Source: Thalassococcus profundi | GTDB lineage: Bacteria; Pseudomonadota; Alphaproteobacteria; Rhodobacterales; Rhodobacteraceae | Length of the DNA stretch: 64,000 bases | Reading direction: 5' to 3' | NCBI RefSeq assembly: GCF_003344785.1 | Contig: NZ_QPMK01000010.1 | Coordinates: 81,193 to 145,192, forward strand | Shown here: one piece after another, positions 54,884-63,258 of the stretch | Layout of the letters: the number at the start of each line of letters is the position of its first letter | How positions within the stretch are numbered: position 1 is the stretch's first letter | Notes under the pieces: generated by a model | Databases searched by the model: none | Seen by the model: the letters and a program-made list of their open reading frames with translations, nothing else | Told to the model about the DNA's origin: nothing | Made by a program: the position numbers and the translations under genes

Positions 54884-57739
54884 GTGCGGAAGACACAGTT
54901 CACGGCGTTGCGTATCAGCCTCTTGGTAATGTGCACCTTCGTGGTTTTCGCGGCCGCTGCCTGGGTCAGAAACACAACCCACGATTTCGCCGAACGCGAT
55001 TTCCGCACCATGGCGGAGGACAGCCAGCGCGCGCTGGAGACGCGCATGCAGAGCTATCATCTCGTGCTCGAGGGGCTGAAGGGCATGATGATGGCCTCGG
55101 ACGAGGTGCGCCACGATGACGTCGAGAGCTACCTCCAGGGCGTCGACGTCTCTTCGGCGCTGCCCGGGATCACCGGCATCGGTTTTATCCGCGACGTGCC
55201 CGCGGGCGGGGTCGATGACTTCCTTGAGGAGGCTGCGTCGATGGGCTTCGCGGTGCGCGACGTCCACCCGGCCTACGACGGCCCGGAGCGCTTCATCATC
55301 AAGTTCGTCGAACCCGCCGAGGACAATGCCGAGGCCATCGGCCTCAACATCGCCTTCGAGAAAAACCGCCGCGACGCCGCGATCGCCGCACGCGACACAG
55401 GCGAAAGCCGGTTGAGCGCGCGCATCGTCCTGGTGCAGGACACCAGCGACCAGCCCGGCTTCGTTCTGCTGCATCCGTATTTCCGCAAGGATGCCCCCAC
55501 AGCGACGGTGGCAGAGCGCCGCGCGGCTTTCGAGGGCTGGGTCTATACGCCCTTTGTCGGCGCCAAGGCGCTGGCCGATCTGACCCAGGGCCAGGGCCGC
55601 CTGTTCCGGCTCAGCGTCTACGACGGCCCTGCCTCGCCCGAAACGCTGATCTACACGTCCTCGCCCGAACCCGCCGAGGCGCGGGAACCGCTTCTGACGC
55701 GGCAATCCGAGGTCGCGCTTTTCGGGCGCACATGGACGCTGCAATGGGAGACCCTACCCGCCTTCGATGTCGCCTATATCAATCACCTCGACCTGCTGGT
55801 GCTGGCCGTCGGCCTGCTTCTGACGCTTATGCTTTGGCTGACGCTCTACAGGATGCGGAACGAACGCCAGATCGTCGAACGCAAGGTCGAGGCGCAGACC
55901 CGCGAACTGACCTCGCGCATGTCCGAGAACGAATCGATCATCGGCAATGCCCGCGTGGGGATCGTGATCCTCGACGGCGCGGACCGGGTCGTCAGCGCCA
56001 ATGCCGCGGCGCGGGCGATGCTCGACATCCCCGAAGACGGCCCGGCCGAACCGGCAATCGCCGAAATCGTCGCCCTGCCCGATCTCGTCGACAGGCCGCG
56101 GCGGATCAAGCATTTCCGCATGTCCGCCCCGACGAAGCCAGTGTATCTGGACGTGCATGCCAACAGCTGGACCACCGGCGACGGGCAGGTCCGCCGTACG
56201 GTCTTTGTCCATGACGTGACCGAACAGGCGCTGGCCGCCTCGCAGCTTGAGCAGACCGAACAGCGGCTCGACCAGGCGCTCAAGGGATCGGAGATCGGCG
56301 TGTTCGACGTCGACCTGATCGCCGGCACCTCTGTCGTGTCCGAGACCTGGCGCAAGATAATGGGCGTCGAGGACCGCGGCGCGGATTTCGATACCCAGGC
56401 CTATTTCATGGCGCAGATCTATCCCGACGACCTGCGCCTGCTGATCGAGGCCGATCGCGGCTGCATCACCGGGCGTACGGAACGGTCGACGACGGAATTC
56501 CGCATCCAGGTGCCCGGCAAGGGTGTGCGCTGGATGCGGTCCGACGCGGTGGTCTGGGAACGCGACGAAAACGGCCTGGCGCTGCGGATGATCGGCACGC
56601 AGGTCGACATCACCGAATTCCGCCAGGCCCAGGCTGCGCTCAAGGCCAGCGAGGATCGTTTCCGGCAGACCTTCGAGAACGCCCCCGTGGGAAAGGCGAT
56701 CCTCGATTCGAGCTTCCGGTTCCATTCGGTCAACGCCGCCATGTGCAGCCTGACCGGACGGGAGAAATCCGAGCTCGAGGACGGCCGGTCGCTCGAGACG
56801 CTGGTGCGCAAGCTGGACTGGGACCTGCTGGCGCCGACGCTGCGCAGCATGAGCGGCAAGCACGAGGACGCGTTCCGCGGCGAGCTTGCCATCGACCGGC
56901 CCGACGGCAGCACCGCGTGGGCGCTGGCCAATGCCATCCCCGCGCGCGATCCCAAGACCAGCGAGCGGATCTACATCATCCAGTTCCTTGACATCACCCA
57001 GAGCAAAGAGGTCGAACGGCTGAAAAGCGAATTCGTCGCCAGCGTGAGCCACGAGCTGCGCACGCCGCTGACGTCGATCAAGGGCGCCATTTCGCTGGTG
57101 CAAAGCGCGCCGCAGGGCCTGCCCGCCTCGGCCGGCCGCCTGCTCGATATCGCCCATGCCAACGTCGACCGGCTGACGGAACTCGTGAACGATATTCTCG
57201 ACCTTGAAAAGATCCACAGCGGCAGCCTGTCCTTCGAATTGTCCGACCAGCCGGCGCTGGCCATCCTGAAGGATGCGCAGGACCAGTTGGCGCCCCTGGC
57301 CCTGCAATACGGCGTGCAGGTCGATCTTGACCCGGTGGACTCCGATCCGACGATCCTGGTGGACAGGGGCCGGATGATGCAGGTGCTGATCAACCTGATG
57401 TCGAATGCCTGCAAGTATTCTCCCAAGGGCGGCACGGTGCGGATTGTGACCGAAACGCAGGGAACGTTTCTTCGCATCGCGGTGCAGGACGATGGCCCCG
57501 GCGTGCCCAAAGACTTCGTGAGAAAGCTCTTCAAGCCCTTCTCGCAGGCCGATTCTTCGGACACCCGCGAAAAAGGCGGCACAGGGCTGGGCCTCAGCAT
57601 CGCGTACGAACTCGTGCAGCGGATGGGCGGCGGGATCGGATACGACCGCGCCGAAGGCGGCCCCACGGAATTCTGGTTCACCGTCCGCATCGTGGAGGCC
57701 GACGCCGCCTTCATCACGCGGCAGCAGCGCGCCGGATGA
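54884..57739 (+). CDS. CHASE/PAS sensor histidine kinase
   Basis: The 951-aa kinase has a first span (residues about 8-27), a periplasmic CHASE domain (DVSSALPGITGIGFIRDVPAG...LVQDTSDQPGFVLLHPYF), a second span near 305-325, then three PAS-like domains (about 345-450, 455-590, 595-715). The core is HisKA with His723 (FVASVSHELRTPLTSIKGAIS) and HATPase motifs NLMSNACKYSPKGG and GTGLGLSIAYELV. There is no receiver domain, so phosphate must go to separate proteins. Start is GTG 54884. CHASE domains sense small extracellular ligands. Confidence 0.92.
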   Translation: MRKTQFTALRISLLVMCTFVVFAAAAWVRNTTHDFAERDFRTMAEDSQRALETRMQSYHLVLEGLKGMMMASDEVRHDDVESYLQGVDVSSALPGITGIGFIRDVPAGGVDDFLEEAASMGFAVRDVHPAYDGPERFIIKFVEPAEDNAEAIGLNIAFEKNRRDAAIAARDTGESRLSARIVLVQDTSDQPGFVLLHPYFRKDAPTATVAERRAAFEGWVYTPFVGAKALADLTQGQGRLFRLSVYDGPASPETLIYTSSPEPAEAREPLLTRQSEVALFGRTWTLQWETLPAFDVAYINHLDLLVLAVGLLLTLMLWLTLYRMRNERQIVERKVEAQTRELTSRMSENESIIGNARVGIVILDGADRVVSANAAARAMLDIPEDGPAEPAIAEIVALPDLVDRPRRIKHFRMSAPTKPVYLDVHANSWTTGDGQVRRTVFVHDVTEQALAASQLEQTEQRLDQALKGSEIGVFDVDLIAGTSVVSETWRKIMGVEDRGADFDTQAYFMAQIYPDDLRLLIEADRGCITGRTERSTTEFRIQVPGKGVRWMRSDAVVWERDENGLALRMIGTQVDITEFRQAQAALKASEDRFRQTFENAPVGKAILDSSFRFHSVNAAMCSLTGREKSELEDGRSLETLVRKLDWDLLAPTLRSMSGKHEDAFRGELAIDRPDGSTAWALANAIPARDPKTSERIYIIQFLDITQSKEVERLKSEFVASVSHELRTPLTSIKGAISLVQSAPQGLPASAGRLLDIAHANVDRLTELVNDILDLEKIHSGSLSFELSDQPALAILKDAQDQLAPLALQYGVQVDLDPVDSDPTILVDRGRMMQVLINLMSNACKYSPKGGTVRIVTETQGTFLRIAVQDDGPGVPKDFVRKLFKPFSQADSSDTREKGGTGLGLSIAYELVQRMGGGIGYDRAEGGPTEFWFTVRIVEADAAFITRQQRAG

Positions 57740-57913
57740 GGACATAATTGATGGTCTCTGCCACGATTTTGTTCAATTTTCCTTCGAAATGGCCCGCTTT
57801 CGGCATCTTATCGAACGCTTACTGGTACACCGTGTTTCAATATTCGATCTGCGGCAGGGATGTCCCGACGCCGATCGCTCCGAACACGGAATTTTTGGAA
57901 AGGCCCGCTTGAG

Positions 57914-59560
57914 ATGACATTTCCCAAATCCGTTGTGCGCGGGCTGATCGCGGTCCTCATTTCCCTGCACGGCCTCACGATCTTCGCCGTCTCAACCTCT
58001 GCCCCCTGGCTCGACACCGCCCTACCCTGGATTGCCGGCGCCGGAACCGTGAGCGCCATCGCGATACTCGCGGCCGTGGTCCTGTCGCACCGCGCCGCAG
58101 AGGTCCTGCAACGCGCCACCGTGAAGCTGAACCAGGAGGTGCGGGCGCTCAACTCCCATGCCATGGTGCTGCGCACGGATGCCGACACCTGCATCACGCA
58201 TGTCAACGAAAAGCTTCTCGAAGCCACGGGCTATACGGCCGAGGACCTGCTCGGGAAACGGGTGACCGAACTCTACTTTCCCGACGATGTGGCACATTAC
58301 CAATTGCTCAGAAGAGTGGTGGAGCGTGGCGGCAGCTGGGAGGGCGAGAGCCTGCTGCGCACCCGCTCCGGCGCTCCTCTTTGGTCCAACCTGACGATCA
58401 TGCCCGGCCTTGACGACAGGGGCCGGCCCTGCGGGTCGATCTCGGTCCGCACCGACATCAGCGCCACGAAGAAGGCACAGGCGCGGGAAAAGATCTTTGC
58501 CGCACTCGACCGACTCATGGACGAGGTGATCATCTTCGACAGCCAGACCTTCACGGTGAAGTATTCCAACCAGGCGGCCAACCGGTCCCGCGGCAAGGAC
58601 ACCGATGCCGAGGCGCCCACCGGGCTGCGCGGCTTCGGTCCGCTTTTCGAGAGCCGCGACTTTCTGGACAGTGTCCAGGACCTGCTTGACAGCGGCGATG
58701 ATTTCACCAGCTTCCAGATCGACCGGACGGGCCGCGCGTTCGAACTGCGCCTGCAGGTCCTGCGGGTTTCGGGGGCGCATACCGAGATCATGGCGGTGCT
58801 GCGCGACATCTCGGCGGAGAAAGAGATGGAAACCCTGCGCAACGAGTTCATTTCCACCGTGAGCCACGAACTGCGCTCGCCCATGACCTCGATCAAGGGG
58901 TCCATGGGCCTGTTGCTCGCGGGGGCCGGTGGCGAACTGCCGGACAAGGTCCGCGTCATGCTCGAGATCGCCCACCGCAATGCCGACCGGCTGGTGGACA
59001 TCATCAACGACCTTCTGGATATTGAGAAGATCAGCACCGGCAACATGACCTTCCACCCTGTAACTGTAGAGCTCGACGCGCTGATCAACGAGGCGATGCT
59101 GGCGAACCAGCATTTCGCCGACCGCTTTGACGTCACGGTGCAACGCGAGGACACGGCCCGGGGCGAGGTCATGATCGACTTCGACCGCACGCTGCAAGTG
59201 CTTAACAACCTGTTGTCCAACGCTTCCAAGTTTTCGCGCCCTGGCGGGACGGTGATCGTGCGGCTGGACGACACGGACGACAGTTACCAGATCTCCGTGC
59301 AGGATTTCGGCCGCGGCATTCCCGAAGACATGCAGCCGCGCATCTTCGAGAAGTTCCTGCAGATCGGTTCAAGCTCCGATGTTCAGGTGCGCGGCACCGG
59401 GCTGGGCCTCGCCATCGTCAAGGCGATTGTCGAACAGCAGGGCGGCCAGGTGGACTTCGAAAGCGCCGAAGGTGTCGGGACGACCTTCTTCGTGCGCTTT
59501 CCCAAAACCCAGGCGGGCGCTATGACTGACTCGCGACCGTTGCTGAAGGCCGTGAGCTGA
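57914..59560 (+). CDS. Membrane-bound PAS histidine kinase
   Basis: The 548-aa kinase has two N-terminal spans (VVRGLIAVLISLHGLTIFAV and PWIAGAGTVSAIAILAAVVLS), two PAS domains (from about residue 75 and about 195), HisKA with His318 (FISTVSHELRSPMTSIKGSMG) and HATPase motifs (NNLLSNASKFSRPGG, GTGLGLAIVKAIVEQQGG). The HisKA region is closely similar to that of the CHASE kinase, so one probably arose by duplication. It is followed 19 bp later by a receiver gene. Confidence 0.92.
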   Translation: MTFPKSVVRGLIAVLISLHGLTIFAVSTSAPWLDTALPWIAGAGTVSAIAILAAVVLSHRAAEVLQRATVKLNQEVRALNSHAMVLRTDADTCITHVNEKLLEATGYTAEDLLGKRVTELYFPDDVAHYQLLRRVVERGGSWEGESLLRTRSGAPLWSNLTIMPGLDDRGRPCGSISVRTDISATKKAQAREKIFAALDRLMDEVIIFDSQTFTVKYSNQAANRSRGKDTDAEAPTGLRGFGPLFESRDFLDSVQDLLDSGDDFTSFQIDRTGRAFELRLQVLRVSGAHTEIMAVLRDISAEKEMETLRNEFISTVSHELRSPMTSIKGSMGLLLAGAGGELPDKVRVMLEIAHRNADRLVDIINDLLDIEKISTGNMTFHPVTVELDALINEAMLANQHFADRFDVTVQREDTARGEVMIDFDRTLQVLNNLLSNASKFSRPGGTVIVRLDDTDDSYQISVQDFGRGIPEDMQPRIFEKFLQIGSSSDVQVRGTGLGLAIVKAIVEQQGGQVDFESAEGVGTTFFVRFPKTQAGAMTDSRPLLKAVS

Positions 59561-59579
59561 CCCGGAGGACCCTGCCGAC

Positions 59580-59984
59580 ATGATCCGACTCCTGCACCTC
59601 GAAGACGATCCCGACATCCTCGAGATCAGCCAGATGGCGTTGCAGATGACCGGTGCCTTCGAGTTGATGCAATGCGCCACAGGCGACGACGCCATCGCCA
59701 GGGCAGAGGCCTTCGCGCCGGATGCGCTGCTTCTGGACGTGATGGTGCCGGGAACCAGCGGCCCGGACGTGCTGCGCGCCTTGCGCAAGCTGCCGGGTCT
59801 GCAAGAGGTGCCGGCGATCTTCATGACGGCCCGTGTGCAACCGTCCGAAGTTCAGGACCTGCTCGACCAGGGCGCCGTCGCGGTCATCGCCAAACCCTTC
59901 GACCCGATGAGCCTGGGCCCGCAGATTCTCGCGGCCGTCGAGGACGCCCGGACCGGCCAGGAGACGGCGCCCCAAGGCGTGTGA
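59580..59984 (+). CDS. Single-domain response regulator
   Basis: The 134-aa protein is a lone receiver with DD at 9-10, phospho-acceptor Asp53 (DALLLDVMVPGTSG) and Lys105 (VIAKPFDPM). It may take phosphate from the kinase just upstream. Its stop lies within a few bases of the IS481 end, so the natural 3' end may have been changed. ATG 59580 overlaps no neighbour; GGAGGA precedes it. Confidence 0.9.
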   Translation: MIRLLHLEDDPDILEISQMALQMTGAFELMQCATGDDAIARAEAFAPDALLLDVMVPGTSGPDVLRALRKLPGLQEVPAIFMTARVQPSEVQDLLDQGAVAVIAKPFDPMSLGPQILAAVEDARTGQETAPQGV

Positions 59985-59986
59985 TG

Positions 59987-60208
59987 TGTAGGACGCATCT
60001 AGGTGGTCAGCCCCGGCATTCGGTGGATCGGGTTCAAGATGAATCTGTCCGGCTCTGAAGTCCAGATCTTGCAGATGTACTCGTAGGGGGTGAGCCCGTT
60101 GAGGGTCTTGAGCCGGCGCGCGAAATTGTTTTCTGCCACGAAGTGCGTGAGGTGCGTTCGCAGCTGATCATGGCTGTCGTAGTGGAAGCGTTTGACGGTG
60201 GTCTCCTT
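59987..60208 (-). pseudogene. IS481-family transposase, C-terminal fragment
   Basis: The minus strand reads ...KETTVKRFHYDSHDQLRTHL, FARRLKTLNGLTPYEYICK and WTSEPDRFILNPIHRMPGLTT before a stop at 59999-60001. This is the conserved C-terminus of IS481-type integrases, about 68 residues. The 5' two-thirds are missing because an IS21 element replaces them at about 60209. The IS end (TGTAGGACGCATCTAG) starts about 3 bp after the receiver stop. Confidence 0.85.
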
Positions 60209-61839
60209 TGGCCTGCCCCCTGAAAAGTGGTCCTCCGTGAAATTGAGAACGGCGGTGCAAAAGTCGGCCGCGGTAGCGGCGGGATGATCCTGCTGCGTGC
60301 GGCGTAAAAGTCGTCCACCTTGAAGCCTTTCTGTTTGCAGGGAGGCTGGGGGGATTTTCACCGTGGACTTGTATCGGAAGGTTCGGCTGGCCTGTGCGGA
60401 GGGCATGAGCCAGCGAGAGGCTGCGCGGCATTTCAACATTTCGCGCGACAGTGTCAGCAAGATGATGGCGTTCTCGGTTCCGCCCGGATATCGGCGGACG
60501 GCCCGCGTGAAGCGGCCGAAGCTGGATGCCTTCACCGGGATCATCGACGGCTGGCTGGAAGGCGATCGCGAGGTCCATCGCAAGCAGCGGCACACGGCGA
60601 AGCGCGTATGCGAGAGGCTGCGCGACGAGCACGGGTTTACCGGCGGCTATACGATCGTGAAGGACTACATGCGGGAGCGCGAACGGCGCGGCCGCGAGAT
60701 GTTCGTGCCGCTGACGCATCCGCCCGGACATGCCCAGGCCGATTTCGGCGAGGCGGTGGTCTTCATCGGCGGCGTTGAGCAGAAGGCGCATTTCTTCGTC
60801 ATGGATCTGCCGCACAGTGATGCCTGCTTCGTGCGTGCTTATCCCGCGGCGACAGCGGAAGCCTGGATTGATGGTCACGTCCACGCCTTCGCATTCTTCG
60901 GCAAGGTGCCCGTCTCGGTCCTCTACGATAACGACCGCTGTCTGGTCGCGAAGATCCTGCCGGACGGAACGCGTCAGAGGGCCACGCTCTTCAGCGGGTT
61001 CCAGTCGCATTACTTGCTCCGCGACCGCTACGGCCGCCCGGGCAAGGGAAACGACAAGGGCAACGCCGAGGGGTTGGTCGGCTATTCCCGCCGCAACTTC
61101 ATGGTGCCGACCCCTCGGTTTGCGACCTGGGACGCGTTCAACGCCTACCTCGAGGAGCAGTGCCGCAAGCGCCAGACAGATGTCCTGCGCGGCCAATCCG
61201 AGACGATCGGTCAACGCCTCGCGCGGGATCTGGTCGCGATGTCCGACCTGCCGGCGGCGCCGTTCGATGCCTGCGATCAGGCCACGGGGCGGGTCAGCTC
61301 CCAGGCGCTGGTGCGCTACAAGACCAACGATTACTCGGTGCCGGTCGCTTACGGCCACCGCGACGTCTGGATCAGGGGTTATGTCGACGACGTGGTCATC
61401 GGCTGCGGCGGCGGGATCATCGCACGCCATCCACGCTGCTACGACCGCGAGGATATGGTCTTCGATCCAGTGCATTACCTTCCGCTCATCGAGCGCAAGA
61501 TCAATGCCCTGGATCAGGCGGCGCCCTTGGCAGGGTGGGACCTGCCACCGGAGTTCGCGACCTTGCGCCGTCTGATGGAGGCGCGGATGATCAAGGCCGG
61601 ACGCCGGGAGTATGTCCAGGTTTTGCGCCTGCTCGAGACCTTCGGCCTCGACGACCTCTATGCCGCCGTGAAGAAGGCACTGCAACTGGGTGCCGTCGGC
61701 TTCGATGCCGTCAAGCACCTCGTTCTCTGCCATGTCGAGAAACGGCCGCCGAAGCTGGACCTCGACATCTATCCCTACCTGCCACGCGCAACTGTCGGGA
61801 CCACCTCGGCGGCCAGCTACATGTCCCTGCTGTCGCGGG
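60209..61839 (+). mobile_element. IS21-family element, right part deleted
   Basis: The left end shows three related repeats, TGAAAAGTGGTCC (60221), TGCAAAAGTCGGCC (60256) and GTAAAAGTCGTCC (60304), as expected of the multiple terminal repeats bound by IstA. istA follows but istB and the right end are absent; sequence changes to the integrase region at about 61825-61840. It probably inserted into the IS481 copy before the deletion. Confidence 0.75.
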
Positions 61840-61934
61840 ATGTGGCATGGCCGCTTTCCGAGTGGCAATGTCCGGTTCTACTACCGCCCCAAGGGACACC
61901 GCGGCATCGCAATGCCCGACCTGCCACCGGATGA
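60363..61934 (+). CDS. istA: IS21 transposase IstA, fused to foreign 3' tail
   Basis: The frame is 523 codons from GTG 60363. It has an N-terminal HTH (MSQREAARHFNISRDSVSKMMA), a DDE integrase core with HAQADFGEAVVFIGG, YDNDRCLVAKI and KGNDKGNAEGLVGYSRRNFMVP, and the C-terminal LDLDIYPYLPRATVGTTSAASYMSLLS. After about residue 490 the sequence is not IstA-like and runs over the integrase start in another frame, so the natural end is lost. Without istB the element should not transpose by itself. Confidence 0.88.
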   Translation: MDLYRKVRLACAEGMSQREAARHFNISRDSVSKMMAFSVPPGYRRTARVKRPKLDAFTGIIDGWLEGDREVHRKQRHTAKRVCERLRDEHGFTGGYTIVKDYMRERERRGREMFVPLTHPPGHAQADFGEAVVFIGGVEQKAHFFVMDLPHSDACFVRAYPAATAEAWIDGHVHAFAFFGKVPVSVLYDNDRCLVAKILPDGTRQRATLFSGFQSHYLLRDRYGRPGKGNDKGNAEGLVGYSRRNFMVPTPRFATWDAFNAYLEEQCRKRQTDVLRGQSETIGQRLARDLVAMSDLPAAPFDACDQATGRVSSQALVRYKTNDYSVPVAYGHRDVWIRGYVDDVVIGCGGGIIARHPRCYDREDMVFDPVHYLPLIERKINALDQAAPLAGWDLPPEFATLRRLMEARMIKAGRREYVQVLRLLETFGLDDLYAAVKKALQLGAVGFDAVKHLVLCHVEKRPPKLDLDIYPYLPRATVGTTSAASYMSLLSRDVAWPLSEWQCPVLLPPQGTPRHRNARPATG

Positions 61935-62910
61935 TCCCGTCTTTCTGAACGCGTACGCCAAGGCTGCCGGCGTGCGACCACGGCACCCTTCGCGCGTGGA
62001 TAGCATCGCTTCCGGAGTCGAGCTCTATGAGGCGAGCGATCAGTTCCGTGTCCTTGCGCAGGGAACGCGCGATGCACGGCGGCGCATGCTCGACGATGTT
62101 GCGGAGCGGTACGGCCACGCCAGTCGTTGCGATCTGGCACCGAAGCACATCACAAAGGATCTGTCCGGGTTCAGCGCCCACGCCCGAAACAACCGGCTCA
62201 AGATGTGGCGCGGGTTCTGCAAATGGATGGTCGAACAGGACGACCTTCCTCGTGACCCAAGCGACGGGCTCAAGAAGTCCCCCACCACGAAGAGCGACGG
62301 GCACGTACCTTGGTCCCACGACGAGATCGAAGCGTTCTGCGCCCACTGGCCCTTGGGCAGCGTCGAGCGCCTCGCCTTCGAGCTGATCTACTGGACAGGC
62401 GCCCGCGTATCGGACGCCGTGCACCTGGGCCCCGGCAACGTCGAGCGCGAAGGCTGGATGACATTCCGCCAGCAGAAGACCGGCGGCGAAGTCTGGATCC
62501 CGTTCAACCGCGAGCTTCCCGAGTTCGCTGAGCCTGCCGGACCCGACCTCGCGCTCCTGAAGCAGGCGATCCACGCCCGAAACGAAAGGCAGATGACCTT
62601 CTTGCACACGCAGAAGGGGACATCCCGTTCATCGAAGGCCGTCTCGCAATGGTTCGCCGCAAAGGCCCGCAAGGCCGGCGAAGCCTCCCGGACAGCTCAC
62701 GGGCTTCGGAAGGCACGTGCGAAAGGGCTAGCAGAGATGGGCGGCTCCGCGCCGCAGATCGGCGCTTGGACTGGCCACGAAAGCCTCAAGGAGATCGAGC
62801 GGTACATCAAGGATTTCAGTAAGAGGAGGGCCCTCTCGAGAGCGAAAGAGGAACATGAAGTTCCAACTTCTACGAACAAGTTCCAAATCGAAGGAAAAAG
62901 CGGTGCGTAG
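61840..62910 (+). CDS. Phage-type tyrosine integrase, probably N-terminally truncated
   Basis: The 356-aa frame has a core-binding domain (ITKDLSGFSAHARNNRLKMWRGFCKWMVEQ) and catalytic residues Arg in YWTGARVSDAVHLG, HxxR in TAHGLRKARAKGLAE, His in GAWTGHESLKEI and Tyr in ERYIKDF. The first residues (MWHGRFPSGNVRFYYR) lie at the junction with IS21, so the native start may be missing. It ends 20 bp from the 3' end of tRNA-Arg, the normal place of an integrase at its attachment site. Catalysis could still be intact. Confidence 0.85.
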   Translation: MWHGRFPSGNVRFYYRPKGHRGIAMPDLPPDDPVFLNAYAKAAGVRPRHPSRVDSIASGVELYEASDQFRVLAQGTRDARRRMLDDVAERYGHASRCDLAPKHITKDLSGFSAHARNNRLKMWRGFCKWMVEQDDLPRDPSDGLKKSPTTKSDGHVPWSHDEIEAFCAHWPLGSVERLAFELIYWTGARVSDAVHLGPGNVEREGWMTFRQQKTGGEVWIPFNRELPEFAEPAGPDLALLKQAIHARNERQMTFLHTQKGTSRSSKAVSQWFAAKARKAGEASRTAHGLRKARAKGLAEMGGSAPQIGAWTGHESLKEIERYIKDFSKRRALSRAKEEHEVPTSTNKFQIEGKSGA

Positions 62911-62930
62911 CCAGCATCTTAGCAAAGCGC

Positions 62931-63007
62931 TGGCGACCCCGGCAGGATTCGAACCTGCAACCTGCCCCTTAGGAGGGGGCTGCTCTATCCAGTTGAGCCA
63001 CGGGGCC
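62931..63007 (-). tRNA. tRNA-Arg (anticodon CCT)
   Basis: On the minus strand the 77-nt sequence folds as a cloverleaf: acceptor GGCCCCG/CGGGGTC, anticodon stem GCCCC/GGGGC with loop CTCCTAA (anticodon CCT), T-arm GCAGGTTCGAATCCTGC, discriminator G and encoded CCA. It reads AGG codons. Its 3' end faces the integrase gene, marking a probable island attachment site. Confidence 0.96.
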
Positions 63008-63258
63008 GCATCGCGCTTTACCAGAGGCGCAAAGCCGACACGTTGCCTTGTAGGACAATCCGCGGCGCCTGCAAAGCCCGGTGTCGCGACGCAAGGGACC
63101 CGCCTGTTTCTTGCGCTTTGACCGCGGTTTTCGCATGTCCCCTAAAAATTATTCACTGCTCCCGAAACTTTCTATCCGACCCCTCCGTGCCTGGGATCGA
63201 CGGCACATGGTTCGTCGTGATTTCGAAGTGATTTGCTCCTAGGGGATCTTGAAACGTT
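63008..63258. promoter_or_regulatory. Region upstream of tRNA-Arg and the adhesin gene
   Basis: These 251 bp lie between the tRNA (minus) and the adhesin gene (plus), so they should contain both promoters. Nothing coding is visible. A GGGGATC stretch 11 nt before the adhesin ATG is a weak ribosome site. Confidence 0.4.

Noticed and set aside
55754..57745. 663-codon open frame antisense to the CHASE kinase
   Set aside because: The sense strand has complete CHASE, PAS, HisKA and HATPase motifs; the opposite frame shows none.
60168..61868. 566-codon open frame antisense to istA
   Set aside because: IstA motifs are clear on the + strand, and this frame also runs across two mobile-element junctions.
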